Source: Aphrocallistes beatrix (taxonomy: Eukaryota > Porifera > Hexactinellida > Sceptrulophora > Aphrocallistidae). Taken from it: DNA of 64,000 bases. Of the stretch, positions 1 through 11,208 are shown piece by piece. Under the pieces are notes generated by a model that saw nothing but the letters and a program-made list of their open reading frames with translations, was not told where the DNA came from and did no database searches. Both the position numbers and the translations under genes were made by a program. The stretch is taken from positions 1 through 64,000 of the forward strand of contig OY725505.1 of assembly GCA_963281255.1 (NCBI GenBank), read 5' to 3'. Each line of letters begins with the position of its first letter. The stretch's first letter is position 1.

Positions 1-2300
1 CATTTGGCCACATTCTCTTCTCAAAATGGCACTGTACCCCCCCACAGGGCACTGAAAATGCTCCAAATCACTCGAAATGGCTATTGCTTCCAAACTGAAA
101 ATGCTCACTTTCACTTTGCTCTTACAACAAGGTTTCTTACAGAAAATGCCTAGCTTCGCTCTCATTTGGCCACATTCTCTTCTCAAAATGGCACTGTACC
201 CCCCCACAGGGCACTGAAAATGCTCCAAATCACTCGAAATGGCTATTGCTTCCAAACTGAAAATGCTCACTTTCACTTTGCTCTTACAACAAGGTTTCTT
301 ACAGAAAATGCCTAGCTTCGCTCTCATTTGGCCACATTCTCTTCTCAAAATGGCACTGTACCCCCCCACAGGGCACTGAAAATGCTCCAAATCACTCGAA
401 ATGGCTATTGCTTCCAAACTGAAAATGCTCACTTTCACTTTGCTCTTACAACAAGGTTTCTTACAGAAAATGCCTAGCTTCGCTCTCATTTGGCCACATT
501 CTCTTCTCAAAATGGCACTGTACCCCCCCACAGGGCACTGAAAATGCTCCAAATCACTCGAAATGGCTATTGCTTCCAAACTGAAAATGCTCACTTTCAC
601 TTTGCTCTTACAACAAGGTTTCTTACAGAAAATGCCTAGCTTCGCTCTCATTTGGCCACATTCTCTTCTCAAAATGGCACTGTACCCCCCCACAGGGCAC
701 TGAAAATGCTCCAAATCACTCGAAATGGCTATTGCTTCCAAACTGAAAATGCTCACTTTCACTTTGCTCTTACAACAAGGTTTCTTACAGAAAATGCCTA
801 GCTTCGCTCTCATTTGGCCACATTCTCTTCTCAAAATGGCACTGTACCCCCCCACAGGGCACTGAAAATGCTCCAAATCACTCGAAATGGCTATTGCTTC
901 CAAACTGAAAATGCTCACTTTCACTTTGCTCTTACAACAAGGTTTCTTACAGAAAATGCCTAGCTTCGCTCTCATTTGGCCACATTCTCTTCTCAAAATG
1001 GCACTGTACCCCCCCACAGGGCACTGAAAATGCTCCAAATCACTCGAAATGGCTATTGCTTCCAAACTGAAAATGCTCACTTTCACTTTGCTCTTACAAC
1101 AAGGTTTCTTACAGAAAATGCCTAGCTTCGCTCTCATTTGGCCACATTCTCTTCTCAAAATGGCACTGTACCCCCCCACAGGGCACTGAAAATGCTCCAA
1201 ATCACTCGAAATGGCTATTGCTTCCAAACTGAAAATGCTCACTTTCACTTTGCTCTTACAACAAGGTTTCTTACAGAAAATGCCTAGCTTCGCTCTCATT
1301 TGGCCACATTCTCTTCTCAAAATGGCACTGTACCCCCCCACAGGGCACTGAAAATGCTCCAAATCACTCGAAATGGCTATTGCTTCCAAACTGAAAATGC
1401 TCACTTTCACTTTGCTCTTACAACAAGGTTTCTTACAGAAAATGCCTAGCTTCGCTCTCATTTGGCCACATTCTCTTCTCAAAATGGCACTGTACCCCCC
1501 CACAGGGCACTGAAAATGCTCCAAATCACTCGAAATGGCTATTGCTTCCAAACTGAAAATGCTCACTTTCACTTTGCTCTTACAACAAGGTTTCTTACAG
1601 AAAATGCCTAGCTTCGCTCTCATTTGGCCACATTCTCTTCTCAAAATGGCACTGTACCCCCCCACAGGGCACTGAAAATGCTCCAAATCACTCGAAATGG
1701 CTATTGCTTCCAAACTGAAAATGCTCACTTTCACTTTGCTCTTACAACAAGGTTTCTTACAGAAAATGCCTAGCTTCGCTCTCATTTGGCCACATTCTCT
1801 TCTCAAAATGGCACTGTACCCCCCCACAGGGCACTGAAAATGCTCCAAATCACTCGAAATGGCTATTGCTTCCAAACTGAAAATGCTCACTTTCACTTTG
1901 CTCTTACAACAAGGTTTCTTACAGAAAATGCCTAGCTTCGCTCTCATTTGGCCACATTCTCTTCTCAAAATGGCACTGTACCCCCCCACAGGGCACTGAA
2001 AATGCTCCAAATCACTCGAAATGGCTATTGCTTCCAAACTGAAAATGCTCACTTTCACTTTGCTCTTACAACAAGGTTTCTTACAGAAAATGCCTAGCTT
2101 CGCTCTCATTTGGCCACATTCTCTTCTCAAAATGGCACTGTACCCCCCCACAGGGCACTGAAAATGCTCCAAATCACTCGAAATGGCTATTGCTTCCAAA
2201 CTGAAAATGCTCACTTTCACTTTGCTCTTACAACGTTTCTTACAGAAAAGGCCTAGTTTCTCCCTTATTTGGGCACATTCTTTTCTCAAAATGTCACTGG
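1..2300. repeat. 162-bp satellite array, about 14 copies
   Basis: The unit beginning CATTTGGCCACATTCTC starts at 1, 163, 325 and so on every 162 bases to 2107. The copies look identical to the eye, and the array is cut by the left edge of the window, so it continues outside. Only the last copy decays: after about 2234 it loses three bases and collects substitutions before dissolving near 2300. No frame stays open through a full unit, so it is not coding. Such uniformity implies recent amplification or ongoing homogenisation. Confidence 0.97.
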
Positions 2301-2316
2301 ACTTTAATTTGAATTT

Positions 2317-3800
2317 TTTCAATCCGAAATTTAGATCATTTTTCCATGGTCCAATCATAGACGATGAACAATTATAAATATTTTCTGAAGTTATATGTTC
2401 TTATCCATATTCCAAGAATGATTCCGGTGTGAGATACACTCTGTAATGAAATTATTGAGAATCAGGAAAATCTTTTAAAATAAAACTGAACCACTTATGT
2501 TGCTAGCTTTAATTTGCTATTTTTCCAAATAATTCTTCGCAGTTTTCTTCATTCTTTTCAATTATTTGATTGATGTTGTGGATATAATGTTACTGTTTCC
2601 TGCTACTCTAACACAAAAGTAACGTGTTGTTTTTGAATTGAATTATTTCAGGGAGGTCTGTTGATTTATTTTCCCTAAAATTTACTTCACTGCACGCTGT
2701 TCCACATTTAAGACGATTGCAAATGCTATTTGGTATTGCTTATGTTGCCAGGTTAGATCTCCTCAAATATGTATCGAAATTTTGTAAATTTTCAAGTGAT
2801 ATCGATTATAACAGTAAGACAGAAGTATTTAGAGCTGTTATCTATCTTATAATTAATTAAAGTAGAGCCAGCCGCGCAGCGCAAGCAAGCGAACCGCACT
2901 TGTACGAATTAAATCTCTCAACTCATTTAGCAGTTTTAACGCTGCTCTTCTTTTCTAATGATGGATTTTTTTCGTCGCAAAAGTTCAGAAAATAGGTGGT
3001 AAAGAAGTTTGCTATAAGCTTGGAACTTAACCTTCATCACATTTATATTTATGATGAATCAATTGATTTAATACAAACGCTAGAAATTAATTTAGATCAT
3101 TTATCCATGGTCCAATCACAAGAAAATGGAAAATTAGAAATATTTTCTGAAGCTATATGCTATTATCCATGGTTTAAGAATTATTTGGTTAATCGAGATG
3201 GATTCTGCAGCTGAATATGCTGGTGAGACTTAAGGACAGTCTTTTAAGATTCCTGCGAAGTTCCATCCATCCAGGAGCTACGCGTTTCTTGTGCGTATGT
3301 TTGGATACAAGGGAGAGAAACGTTCGTTTACTACCATCAGAGTGCACTCGGGGCCGGCTGTTCCGCAAGCCCGCAACATACCGCACAATACATACTACTC
3401 GACCACTGTCAGGTCAGTCAGGTCAGTCATTAACAACATAACTCACCATCTTGTTAAGACCATTCGGGCGCAGATTATTTAAATCAAAATTCTTTAACAT
3501 ACAACTATTTCACTTATGTTGCTAGGTTTACTTTGCTTTTATTCCAATTAATTCTTCGTTGTTTTCTTTATTTTTCTCAATTATTGATTAATGAAGTGGA
3601 AAAAGATTTACTCTCCCCTTCTACTCTGAAACTAAGTAACGTGTTGTTTTTGAATTCATTCAGGGGGTTTGTTGATTTATTTTCCCGAAAATTTACTTTA
3701 ATGCACGCTGTTATACATTTAAGACGATTGCAAATGCTATTTGGTATTGCTTATGTTGCCAGGTTAGATGTCCTCAAATATGTATCGAAATGTATATATT
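2317..3800. repeat. Diverged direct duplication (2317-2800 and 3077-3800)
   Basis: Two segments share order and wording: the ATTTAGATCATTT..CCATGGTCCAATCA block (about 2330 and 3090), TATTTTCTGAAG, CTTATGTTGCTAG (about 2496 and 3514), and a long block with AAGACGATTGCAAATGC (about 2708 and 3721). The second copy carries about 250 extra bases (roughly 3206-3480). No convincing gene is seen here. The short open frames are not supported by splice sites or conserved motifs. Confidence 0.8.
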
Positions 3801-4061
3801 AATTTTCTTGTTTTATTCGTTTGAATCAAGACTCAGAGTTGCCTACTTTCACAAGATATATTTACACCATAGCTTTGGAATGGGAAGGTTTAACAATCAC
3901 TAAATATATACTACTTATTCACCCTTTCATTCCTGATTTGTTTCTACCCCATATGACTAATTTAATTGTTATTTCTATAAGAATAAGTTACAATAACATA
4001 CATCGTAACTTATTATGACATCAAACATTAATGTTCACTCTTGTAGACGGTTCTGCTGTAG

Positions 4062-4480
4062 CTGTAACGTTGCTTTCCCGGAGATATGCTGTAGCTGTAA
4101 CGTAGCTTTCCCGAGGATATGCTGTCGCTGTAACGTAGCTTTCCCGGAGATATGCTGTAGCTGTAACGTAGCTTTCGCGGAGATATGCTGTAGCTGTAAC
4201 GTAGCTTTCCCGAGGATATGCTGTCGCTGTAACGTAGCTTTCCCGGAGATATGCTGTAGCTGTAACGTAGCTTTCGCGGAGATATGCTGTCGCTGTAACG
4301 TAGCTTTCCCGAGGATATGCTGTCGCTGTAACGTAGCTTTCCCGGAGATATGCTGTAGCTGTAACGTAGCTTTCGCGGAGATATGCTGTAGCTGTAACGT
4401 TGCTTTCCCCAAGATATGCTGTAGCTGTGACGTAGCTGTAACGAGCTTTCCCGGAGATATGATGTGGTTGTGCTGTAGAT
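4062..4480. repeat. 33-bp minisatellite, about 12 copies, with 99-bp higher-order period
   Basis: The unit reads roughly GATATGCTGTAGCTGTAACG followed by TAGCTTTCCCGGA. Variants (AGCTG versus TCGCTG; TTCCC versus TTCGC; GGAG versus GAGG) recur in a nearly regular three-unit order, giving a 99-bp higher-order repeat. Because 33 is a multiple of three, frames on both strands stay open through the array. The plus frame would give an 11-residue Cys-rich period and the minus frames Ser/Tyr- or Gln/His-rich periods. I see no promoter or splice context, so I treat the open frames as by-products. Confidence 0.9.
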
Positions 4481-4860
4481 ATAGCGTAGGTATCCAGTTG
4501 CTGTCACGTAGCTAGCTGTGATGAGTTGGAGAGAGAAGTCCATCAGATGAGAAGTTTGGAAGAGTGATGGAGAGCGAAAAGGATCTGTTGAAATTGTTCG
4601 AAACTGTGTTCATCACTTGTATATATACTCTACACCGTCCCATGCAGGAGAAGACACCTGTCGCAACCTCCTGTCTATTGCAGTTATAATTAGAACTAAC
4701 TCAGTACTAAACACTTGTCAGAGGCAACACCTGCTTCAAAGGTGTCCGCACTCTAGTCTAGTCGACAGGTGTTTAGTCTTACAGGTGTCTACTCCAGATA
4801 ATGATTGGCAGGTGCCTACTGACAGATGCCTACTGACAGATGCCTACTGCTGTGTGGGAC

Positions 4861-5464
4861 CGGAGATAGTATATATACTGGTAAAGAAGCTGCAGAAACT
4901 ATATTGCCGGCAATATTCGCTACCTTCTTCAACGCTTCACCGCATCACCCCCGGGGGCATCGCTACACAGCCAACTCTCCAGCAGGTCAGTATTATCCTA
5001 CTCTTACACTTGACAAATACTTTACAAATAGACCGACCTGATATTTTCTCTTTTAGAATTCTCACCGTCAGATTCAGGCTGAAGGACTACCAGATCTTCT
5101 GACTGAGGGACTTCCAGATCTTCAGACTGAGGGACTACCAGATCTTCTGACTGAGGGACTACCAGATCTTCTGACTGAGGGACTACCAGATCTTCTGACT
5201 GAGGGACTACCAGATCTTCAGACTGGGGGACTACCAGATCTTCACACTGAGGGACTTCCAAACTGCCAGACTGTCGAGCTAAGGTATGTGTCAAATCTTA
5301 ACGCCATCACTCACTTCTTTCCCATTTTCAATCTAATCAACTCTCTCCTTCTTTCTAGGTGTGAGATGTCTCTAGCCTCATTCCTCACTCATCGCTAACT
5401 TCATCATTTCCTGGGTAGTAGGGTACATTATTTTTCAGTTAGGTCAGTAGACTAGGTTAATAAA
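4861..5464 (+). other. Possible spliced transcript carrying an 8-residue repeat exon
   Basis: Three blocks join in frame: one ending at 4985 (CAGCAG|GTCAGT), an exon 5057-5283 (TTTTAG before, AAG|GTATGT after), and one from 5359 (CTTTCTAG before) that reaches a stop near 5398. A polyadenylation signal AATAAA lies at 5459-5464. The middle exon reads as repeats of LTEGLPDL. No start ATG is seen in frame in the upstream block, which is open from about 4617, so the 5' part is missing or the transcript is noncoding. Function unknown. Alternatively this is chance splice-like sequence around a minisatellite. Confidence 0.3.
5078..5270. repeat. 24-bp minisatellite, about 8 copies
   Basis: The unit GACTGAGGGACTACCAGATC plus TTCT is repeated about eight times with single-base variants (TTCT/TTCA, CTACC/CTTCC). 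The period is a multiple of three, so the plus frame encodes an eight-residue repeat LTEGLPDL. It lies wholly inside the putative exon 5057-5283. Confidence 0.9.
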
Positions 5465-6242
5465 CTTTCAGTGCGCTTTATGAGGTATTCCAAATTATAC
5501 CTCCCGTCTAGGTTCAGTTTATCGTTATCGTGCATACCCCTTAGAGGGGTATAGCTAAAAATTGTTGATTCTATTAGGTTTTGAAATTTTAGAATATTTG
5601 GGGGGAGGGGGGAGGGTTGTTAATTATGAGCTTCAAAGGTTGTCTGTCCATGTGGTCTCCTCAATACATTCGTTAAGATAGGTTAAGGTTCAGCTTAAGG
5701 TCGAATAAGAGAGTAACTCTTCGTTTTCGTTCACGTGTAAAGTTAGGTTATAAGGTCGAATTCGAATATCGTTCAAAATTAAGTTCAGTGTAGGTGTAAG
5801 TTCGAATACCCTCGTATCGTTTAAAGTTCAGTTAAGTTAAGTTTAAATTAATGTCCGTTTTAGTCATAATTTTACGTCCAAAATTCAATCGTACTCATTG
5901 TTGCATCCTAAGGGTATTGGGAGGTCCTTAAATGGTGTCAAGGTATAAGTATAGGTATAGTAAGTATACAGTTAGGTTACATAATGAGGGGTCTCTCAAT
6001 TCGGAGGGGCTCCGGCCTTGACACCCTCCAATTCTAGCTCAGGTTGGGGAAAGGTACATGAATGCGTCCCAAGTGCATTCACAGTTAGCCACAAAACGGC
6101 TGCTGGAACCCTGAGGGGTCAACCTGAGTAATTAACTATAGGAACGGGCGGGAGGGAAACATAGAAGGGGCATACACAGCAGGGGGGTCCATAGTTCGGC
6201 GACCGGAGAGAAAAGGATGGGGGTAGAGCCGGGGCGGACTAA
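5465..6242. other. Spacer with no gene recognised
   Basis: I see no open frame with splice support. The sequence has scattered GTTAGGT / AAGGTTCAG / GGTCGAA words at about 5440-5850, suggesting an old degenerate simple repeat, and a G-rich tract near 5600. Confidence 0.5.
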
Positions 6243-6484
6243 CACGGACCGCGCCACTACACTGACGGAGGAGCTACACGGACCGCGTCACTACACTGAT
6301 GGAGGAGCTACACGGACCGCGTCACTACACTGATGGAGGAGCTACACGGACCGCGTCACTACACTGATGGAGGAGCTACACGGACCGCGTCACTACACTG
6401 ACGGAGGAGCTACACGGACCGCGTTAATACACTGATGGAGGAGCTACACGGACCGCGTTAATACACTGATGGAGGAGCTACACG
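6243..6484. repeat. 34-bp minisatellite, 7 copies
   Basis: Unit CACGGACCGCGTCACTACAC followed by TGATGGAGGAGCTA, starting at 6243 and repeating every 34 bases for seven copies. Variation is limited to GCGCC/GCGTC/GCGTTA and GACG/GATG. The period is not a multiple of three. An AATAAA lies downstream at 6548-6553, so the array may sit in a transcript, but no gene is recognised. Confidence 0.9.
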
Positions 6485-7264
6485 TACAACGGTTTTGTGT
6501 ATTTTATTTTTATGTCATGTATGCGTATTGCTACTTTGTATCGTAATAATAAAGTGTAATTAAATCAACTGAACTCTTGTCCCAATAATTAAAACCTTTC
6601 AAATACTTATGGTCTCCATAGCAAATAACACAATAAGGTGAAATAACATTTTTAAGTATACATACTTTAGCTTTCTTACCTAGCAACATAAGCGCATCGT
6701 GTATCTTATAACTTTACATCAGTACAATGCGTCTATTTGTTACGAGACTTGTATCTTCCTATGTACTCCGTTATACGGTTCTGTCCCTCACAGATACATA
6801 TTTGTTGATCAATTAGTTCATTTTCCGGTCTGTATAAACTTCAAAAATTCCAAATTTCTCTAATAAATCATTGTTTGGCAGAATCCTGCTACCTTTCTCC
6901 TCACTCCACACGAAATGCGATCACCCATAGCTGAATTCCGTAGCAGCATAAGCACCAGATGTCACTGAGGCTGTTCTGAGCTAACTTCTCTAAATATAGA
7001 TTTCTTTACAAAACTATAAATAAATCTAGATGCAAGAAGGAGATGAAATATCATATAATTGATTGCTCCTCTATTCGAGTGTAAGGCTATATTTCTAAGT
7101 GGAGTTGGATTACTGGTTATTGATCCTTGTAATCAACACCACTGTGTTCATTAATATTCATTGAACCATTTTGATAATGGCTAAAAGAATGAATAGAAGC
7201 AACTAACTCAAGAAACTAAATATAGATTTCATTTTTCATCTAAAAATACATACAGGAAGATTTG

Positions 7265-7270
7265 TATAAA
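7265..7270 (+). promoter_or_regulatory. TATA-like box upstream of Rac
   Basis: TATAAA about 80 bases before the Rac start codon. Initiation would fall near 7295, giving a leader of about 55 bases. From 6485 to 7264 I see no gene, only AT-rich spacer with one CCTAGCAACATAAG-type motif near 6684. Confidence 0.45.
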
Positions 7271-7351
7271 TGCAGCCAGCGATTCCAAGGAACACAATTC
7301 ATTCATTTCAGATTACCCCAAGCTACAAGAACAACTCCGACCCTCGCAACA

Positions 7352-8005
7352 ATGCAAGCAATCAAATGTGTCGTAGTCGGCGATGGGTAAGTCGAATCTA
7401 TTCCATTTATCACTAATACCTAAGACATAATTCCGCGTTTAATCATTGCACTTTCTTATAGAGCCGTGGGTAAGACCTGCCTTCTCATCAGCTACACAAC
7501 CAATGCATTCCCTGGAGAGTACATCCCCACTGTCTTCGACAACTACTCCGCCAACGTGATGGTAGACGGGAAGCCAGTCAGCCTGGGACTGTGGGACACA
7601 GCGGGACAGGATGACTACGACAGACTGAGACCGCTCTCGTACCCGCAGACGGACGTGTTCCTGATCTGCTTCTCTCTCGTCAGCCCCGCCTCCTTCGAGA
7701 ATGTGAAGGCCAAGTGGAACCCAGAAGTGACGCACCACTGCCCCAACACGCCCAAGATCCTCGTGGGCACCAAGCTGGACTTGAGAGACGACGACGACAC
7801 GATGAGCAAACTGCGAGAGAAGCGCCTGGCGCCCATCAGCTACCCGCAGGGCCTGCAGATGATGAAGGACATCTGCGCGGTGAAGTACCTCGAGTGCTCC
7901 GCTCTCACTCAGAAAGGCCTGAAGGACGTGTTCGACGAAGGAATCCGCGCAGTCCTCACTCCCAAGCCGCCCCCAAAGAAGAAGTCAATTTGCAGTCTCC
8001 TATAA
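7352..8005 (+). CDS. RAC1: Rac-type Rho-family small GTPase
   Basis: Two exons, 7352-7386 and 7462-8005 (GG|GTAAGT donor, CTTATAG acceptor), give 192 residues, the same length as vertebrate Rac1. Visible are the P-loop GDGAVGKT (split by the intron), switch [23 protein letters not shown], the TKLDLRDD guanine-specificity motif and CSALTQ. The C-terminal tail KKKSICSLL ends in a CAAX box with Leu last, predicting geranylgeranylation and membrane attachment. [18 protein letters not shown] is typical of Rac rather than Cdc42 or Rho. Family role: GTP switch controlling actin and NADPH oxidase. ATTAAA at 8100-8105 is a candidate polyadenylation signal. Its 3' end faces that of the carrier gene. 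Confidence 0.97.
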
Positions 8006-8404
8006 ATGCTTATCTCTGCAGGATTGAGTTGATGCATTATACCTTGTTCACATATGTGCATAGTTTGCTTTGTTCATTGATTTTATTATTATTATTATTA
8101 TTAAAAGCATTTAAGCAGTAAATTCAAAACTAATTCCTAATAACGGCGCTTCTAACGAAGGAATAGACGTAGGAACCTGAATTAATATTCCGACAATATT
8201 AGTGGACGTACGTGTAAGCTCCGTCCATCTTAGAATAACTAAACTGTCCAAGGAGTGTACTAATATTCTGAAATTGCAGAAACAAATGCCCAGGTCTTAG
8301 AATTCAGATTAGAAATGTCAGAATTTAATATAGTGATTCGCTGTACCAAATTAAAAATGAATAGAAAGAACCTAGAACTTCTAACAAGAAACGCTTTTCT
8401 AAAA
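8006..8404. other. Convergent 3' spacer
   Basis: Between Rac (plus) and the nucleotide carrier (minus). It holds an (ATT)n run at 8083-8102, which could supply polyadenylation hexamers to both genes (ATTAAA on plus at 8100, TTTATT on plus near 8082 for the minus gene). No other gene is seen. Confidence 0.6.
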
Positions 8405-9304
8405 TCACCAATTCTTTAATATCTGCATGGCGCACTCGTAAGTGACGAAGGTGACAGCCGAGGACGGAATCACCCTCAGCAGGTGCGGGCACATCCCCCC
8501 GTATATCCCCCTCCTGCCCTCCTCTCGGAAGACCCTCCCCAGCGTCTGGAAGAAGCCCCGGTACTTCTCCTTGCGGCCCTCCTCCCTGAGTCTGGTGCGC
8601 GCCACCTCGTGCGGGTAGAAGAGCACGGCCGCGATGCTCTTCGCCACGACGGCCGAGCTCACGTAGCTGAGGATGTTCTCCAGGTCGAAGCGCCGCCCCG
8701 CGCCCGCACTGCGTTGCGCCGCGCGGGCCTTCAGGCGCTCGTAGACCATGAACACGACGGCCGTCTCGCCCACGCCCACGTAGCTGGCGGACAGCCCCCG
8801 CATGAACCCCTGCACCCCCTCCGTCCGGAAGATCTCGCGCACCAGCCGCATCAAGCCGCGGCGCCGCACCTTCTCGGGCGAGAGCTGCAACTTCGTCTTC
8901 AGCACCCAGATCGGGTTGGTCAGCGTGGTGGCGCACCAGCCGCCGAGGAAGGCGGACGCGATGTGCAGTTGGTTGCTGCCGGCCGGGAAGAGTCCGCTGT
9001 TGGCCAGCCAGACCTTGCCGCGCTCGTACATGAGGAAGTAGACGGCCTTGGAGGGCGTGATGCCGATCAGGTGCGGAGCCAGGCCTTTGTAGAAGGCGAG
9101 GAAGCCCTCCTTCTTGAACATGAACTGCACGTACTGCGTCACGGCCAGCGAGGAGGAGGGCGACGCTGTGAAGTAGAGGGATCGGCCCTGAGCGGACTGT
9201 AGGCGGGTCTTGAACACCTCGATGGGACAGGTGACAGCTGCCGCAGCAGACCCAGCAATGGCGCCGGCCGTTAGCTGCATCAGCGCCAGCTTATTTTCGC
9301 CCAT
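8405..9304 (-). CDS. Mitochondrial pyrimidine nucleotide carrier (SLC25A33/36 type)
   Basis: Single-exon gene, 299 residues, typical carrier length. Three repeated carrier modules each open with the family signature: PIEVFKTRLQ, PIWVLKTKLQ and PHEVARTRLREEG. The NPIW variant in repeat two and the YPHE..RTRLREEG form in repeat three are characteristic of the SLC25A33/SLC25A36 and yeast Rim2 branch. Family role: exchange of pyrimidine nucleotides across the inner mitochondrial membrane for mitochondrial DNA and RNA synthesis. It is strikingly GC-rich compared with its AT-rich flanks. The start is 111 bases from the stop of the upstream gene CWF19L1 on the same strand. Absence of introns in an intron-rich neighbourhood is a mild oddity. 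I cannot separate A33 from A36. Confidence 0.93.
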   Translation of the reverse strand: MGENKLALMQLTAGAIAGSAAAAVTCPIEVFKTRLQSAQGRSLYFTASPSSSLAVTQYVQFMFKKEGFLAFYKGLAPHLIGITPSKAVYFLMYERGKVWLANSGLFPAGSNQLHIASAFLGGWCATTLTNPIWVLKTKLQLSPEKVRRRGLMRLVREIFRTEGVQGFMRGLSASYVGVGETAVVFMVYERLKARAAQRSAGAGRRFDLENILSYVSSAVVAKSIAAVLFYPHEVARTRLREEGRKEKYRGFFQTLGRVFREEGRRGIYGGMCPHLLRVIPSSAVTFVTYECAMQILKNW

Positions 9305-9415
9305 TCGCTACTAACAACTGCCGCATTATAAGTACAAATGCAATGTAAGAACTCAACTAAGAACAGTCAGCTTTAATTAATTAATGCCAGAGAATAGAAC
9401 GGGTGGGGTAAGGGG

Positions 9416-11088
9416 CTAAGGTAGGAGGTCTAAGGACTTGAAGAGGTGTCGAAAGGACTTGGCCAGGTCGGTCTCCTCCTGTCTGGAAGAGACGCACTGT
9501 TTCCAGTCCACATTGTCCGGCTTGTTCAGAATTCTCTCGTCGCATAGGACGCGTCTGGCGAAGTGGATATCGAACCTCTGCCGGATGTGATGCAGGAGTG
9601 AGGAGCCGTCCGAGAACTCCACGTGCAGGTACGGGTACCCCGGCCCCACCACGTTCGAGAGGAGCGTCCCGGGCGCTTGCTCCACGAACTCGAAGCCCGC
9701 CTCCTTCCCGTACTCCACGAACACGGCCTTGAGGAGGTCCACGGACAGGTGCTCCGGCACCGGCACCGCTTGGATCTGGAGGTGGTTGGACTTGAAGTTG
9801 CGCTCGTAGAGAATTATGCCGAAGCCTTTCGACTTGAAGTAGGCCTTCACCATGAACTTGTACTTGCTCAGCTCCTCCAGGACTTCGCTGGGCGCTTCGT
9901 TGGCCGCGGCGATGTGGCTGATGGGGAGGGCCAGCACGTGGTCCCTGTGCAGGCCGCCCTTGGCCAACGCCAGGTAGGCCAGCGTCTGGATGTGCACGAC
10001 CAGGTGCTTCTCCACGTCGGGGCTGGAGAGACAGAACCAGCAGGAGTCCACGAGGTCTCTCCGCGCGCGCTGCTCTCCTTTCTCAGAGCCGAGCCTCACT
10101 CGCTTCAGTCCGCCGGCCTCGGCCCCGCCCCCCTCGCTGTCCCGCTTCTTGCGCCGCTCCCGCTGGAAGAAGAAGCCCTGCGGCTGCTCCTCCTCGGGCG
10201 CCATCTCCTCGCTGTGCAGCCCAACGTACGGGTTCTCCGTCGTTCCTGTAGAATGCAGCATTACAATGCACCGTCATAAACCGGCTGGGTAGAAGGGGCG
10301 TTACCTTGCGGCTGAGCTAGGAGGAGACTCGGGTCGATGGAGAGCAGCGGCTCCGTGTTGAACGCGTACAGGAACTTGTTCTGCTTGTCGGGATGGCCGA
10401 AATCAGCCAGAGCGATGAACCGTGTCACGTGTGCCGGTCTTTCTGTCAACACGCGGTGATTCCGGTACGGCGGCCGTTCAAAGAACTGATTGTGCAGACC
10501 TGAGAAATGGTATCGCGGCTTCAACGCCAAACAGGCGAGACTGACCGGCGCAGCTCCCGATTGTGCCGGGTCTTCCTTCTCGCCGGTGTGCGTGTGGACC
10601 TGCGAGGGCCACTCCGCCGTGAGGAAGACGTCCACGCCGGGGATGCCCTCCTTGCGGCAGTAGCCGAGCAGGTAGTTCAGCTCCATGTCCGTGTAGAAGC
10701 AGCTCTGCTCGCGGGACATCCGCCGGAACGCGTCGCGCTTGTAAGTCCCGCTCAGATACGCGACGCGCAGGCCCGACGCGGTGCTGTAGACGCCGTGCGA
10801 GCCCAGGTAGGTCAGGTTGGGGCAGATCTCCGCGCCGGTGGAAGGGAACTCCGAGAAACTCTCCGTCTCCGACGGTTGGTTCGGGCCCAGCACGAAAGTG
10901 GAGATCGGGACGTCCGCCTGGCCGGAGAGGTAGGGCGCCAGGCCCGCGTCCTGCGCCGCGGTGCCGGAGAAGAAGGAGCCGACGCACAGGAGCATGTCGA
11001 ACTGGCCGGACTTCTTCGTGACGCTCTTCACCTTGGCCAGCAGCTCCGCCAGCCGACCCTTCACGTCTCCGCACACGAGGATCTTCAT
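9416..11088 (-). CDS. CWF19L1: CWF19-like protein 1, spliceosome-associated/debranching regulator family
   Basis: Two exons, 11088-10305 and 10245-9416, joined across a 59-base intron (CGCAAG|GTAACG donor, TTCTACAG acceptor), give 537 residues, close to the human protein. The N-terminal half has the calcineurin-like nuclease fold of the family (MKILVCGDVKGR, FDMLLCVGSFF, YLGSHGVY, VAYLSGTY, DVFLTAEWP). The C-terminal half has the CwfJ/HIT-like regions (CWFCLSSPDVEKHLVVHI, LPISHI, the acidic SEVLEELSKYK segment, HLQIQAVPVP) and the late HFARRVLCDERILN block. Family role: nuclear, linked to late spliceosome complexes and lariat turnover. It starts 121 bases after the RBM42 stop on the same strand. 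Confidence 0.95.
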
Positions 11089-11208
11089 CTGAGCTACGAG
11101 CTAAGGAACTGACAGACGTAACGCAACTATCAAACAATCCCTAAGTGAACTGAAAGGAAAGGATAAGTGGAGTGAGTAATCAGTGCAGACAACACAACAG
11201 AACAAAGT

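Noticed and set aside
3206-3480. Extra block in the second duplicated segment, considered as a SINE or tRNA-derived sequence
   Set aside because: No A/B-box pair, tail or flanking duplication that I could recognise.
4015-4543. Long overlapping open frames on both strands (125-171 residues)
   Set aside because: They exist because the 33-bp repeat unit is a multiple of three; there is no splice, start or family support.
8325-8936. Minus-strand 203-residue frame overlapping the carrier gene, plus several long plus-strand frames over 8483-10279
   Set aside because: Shadows produced by GC-rich codons of the carrier and CWF19L1; they lack domain matches, while the chosen frames have full family motifs.
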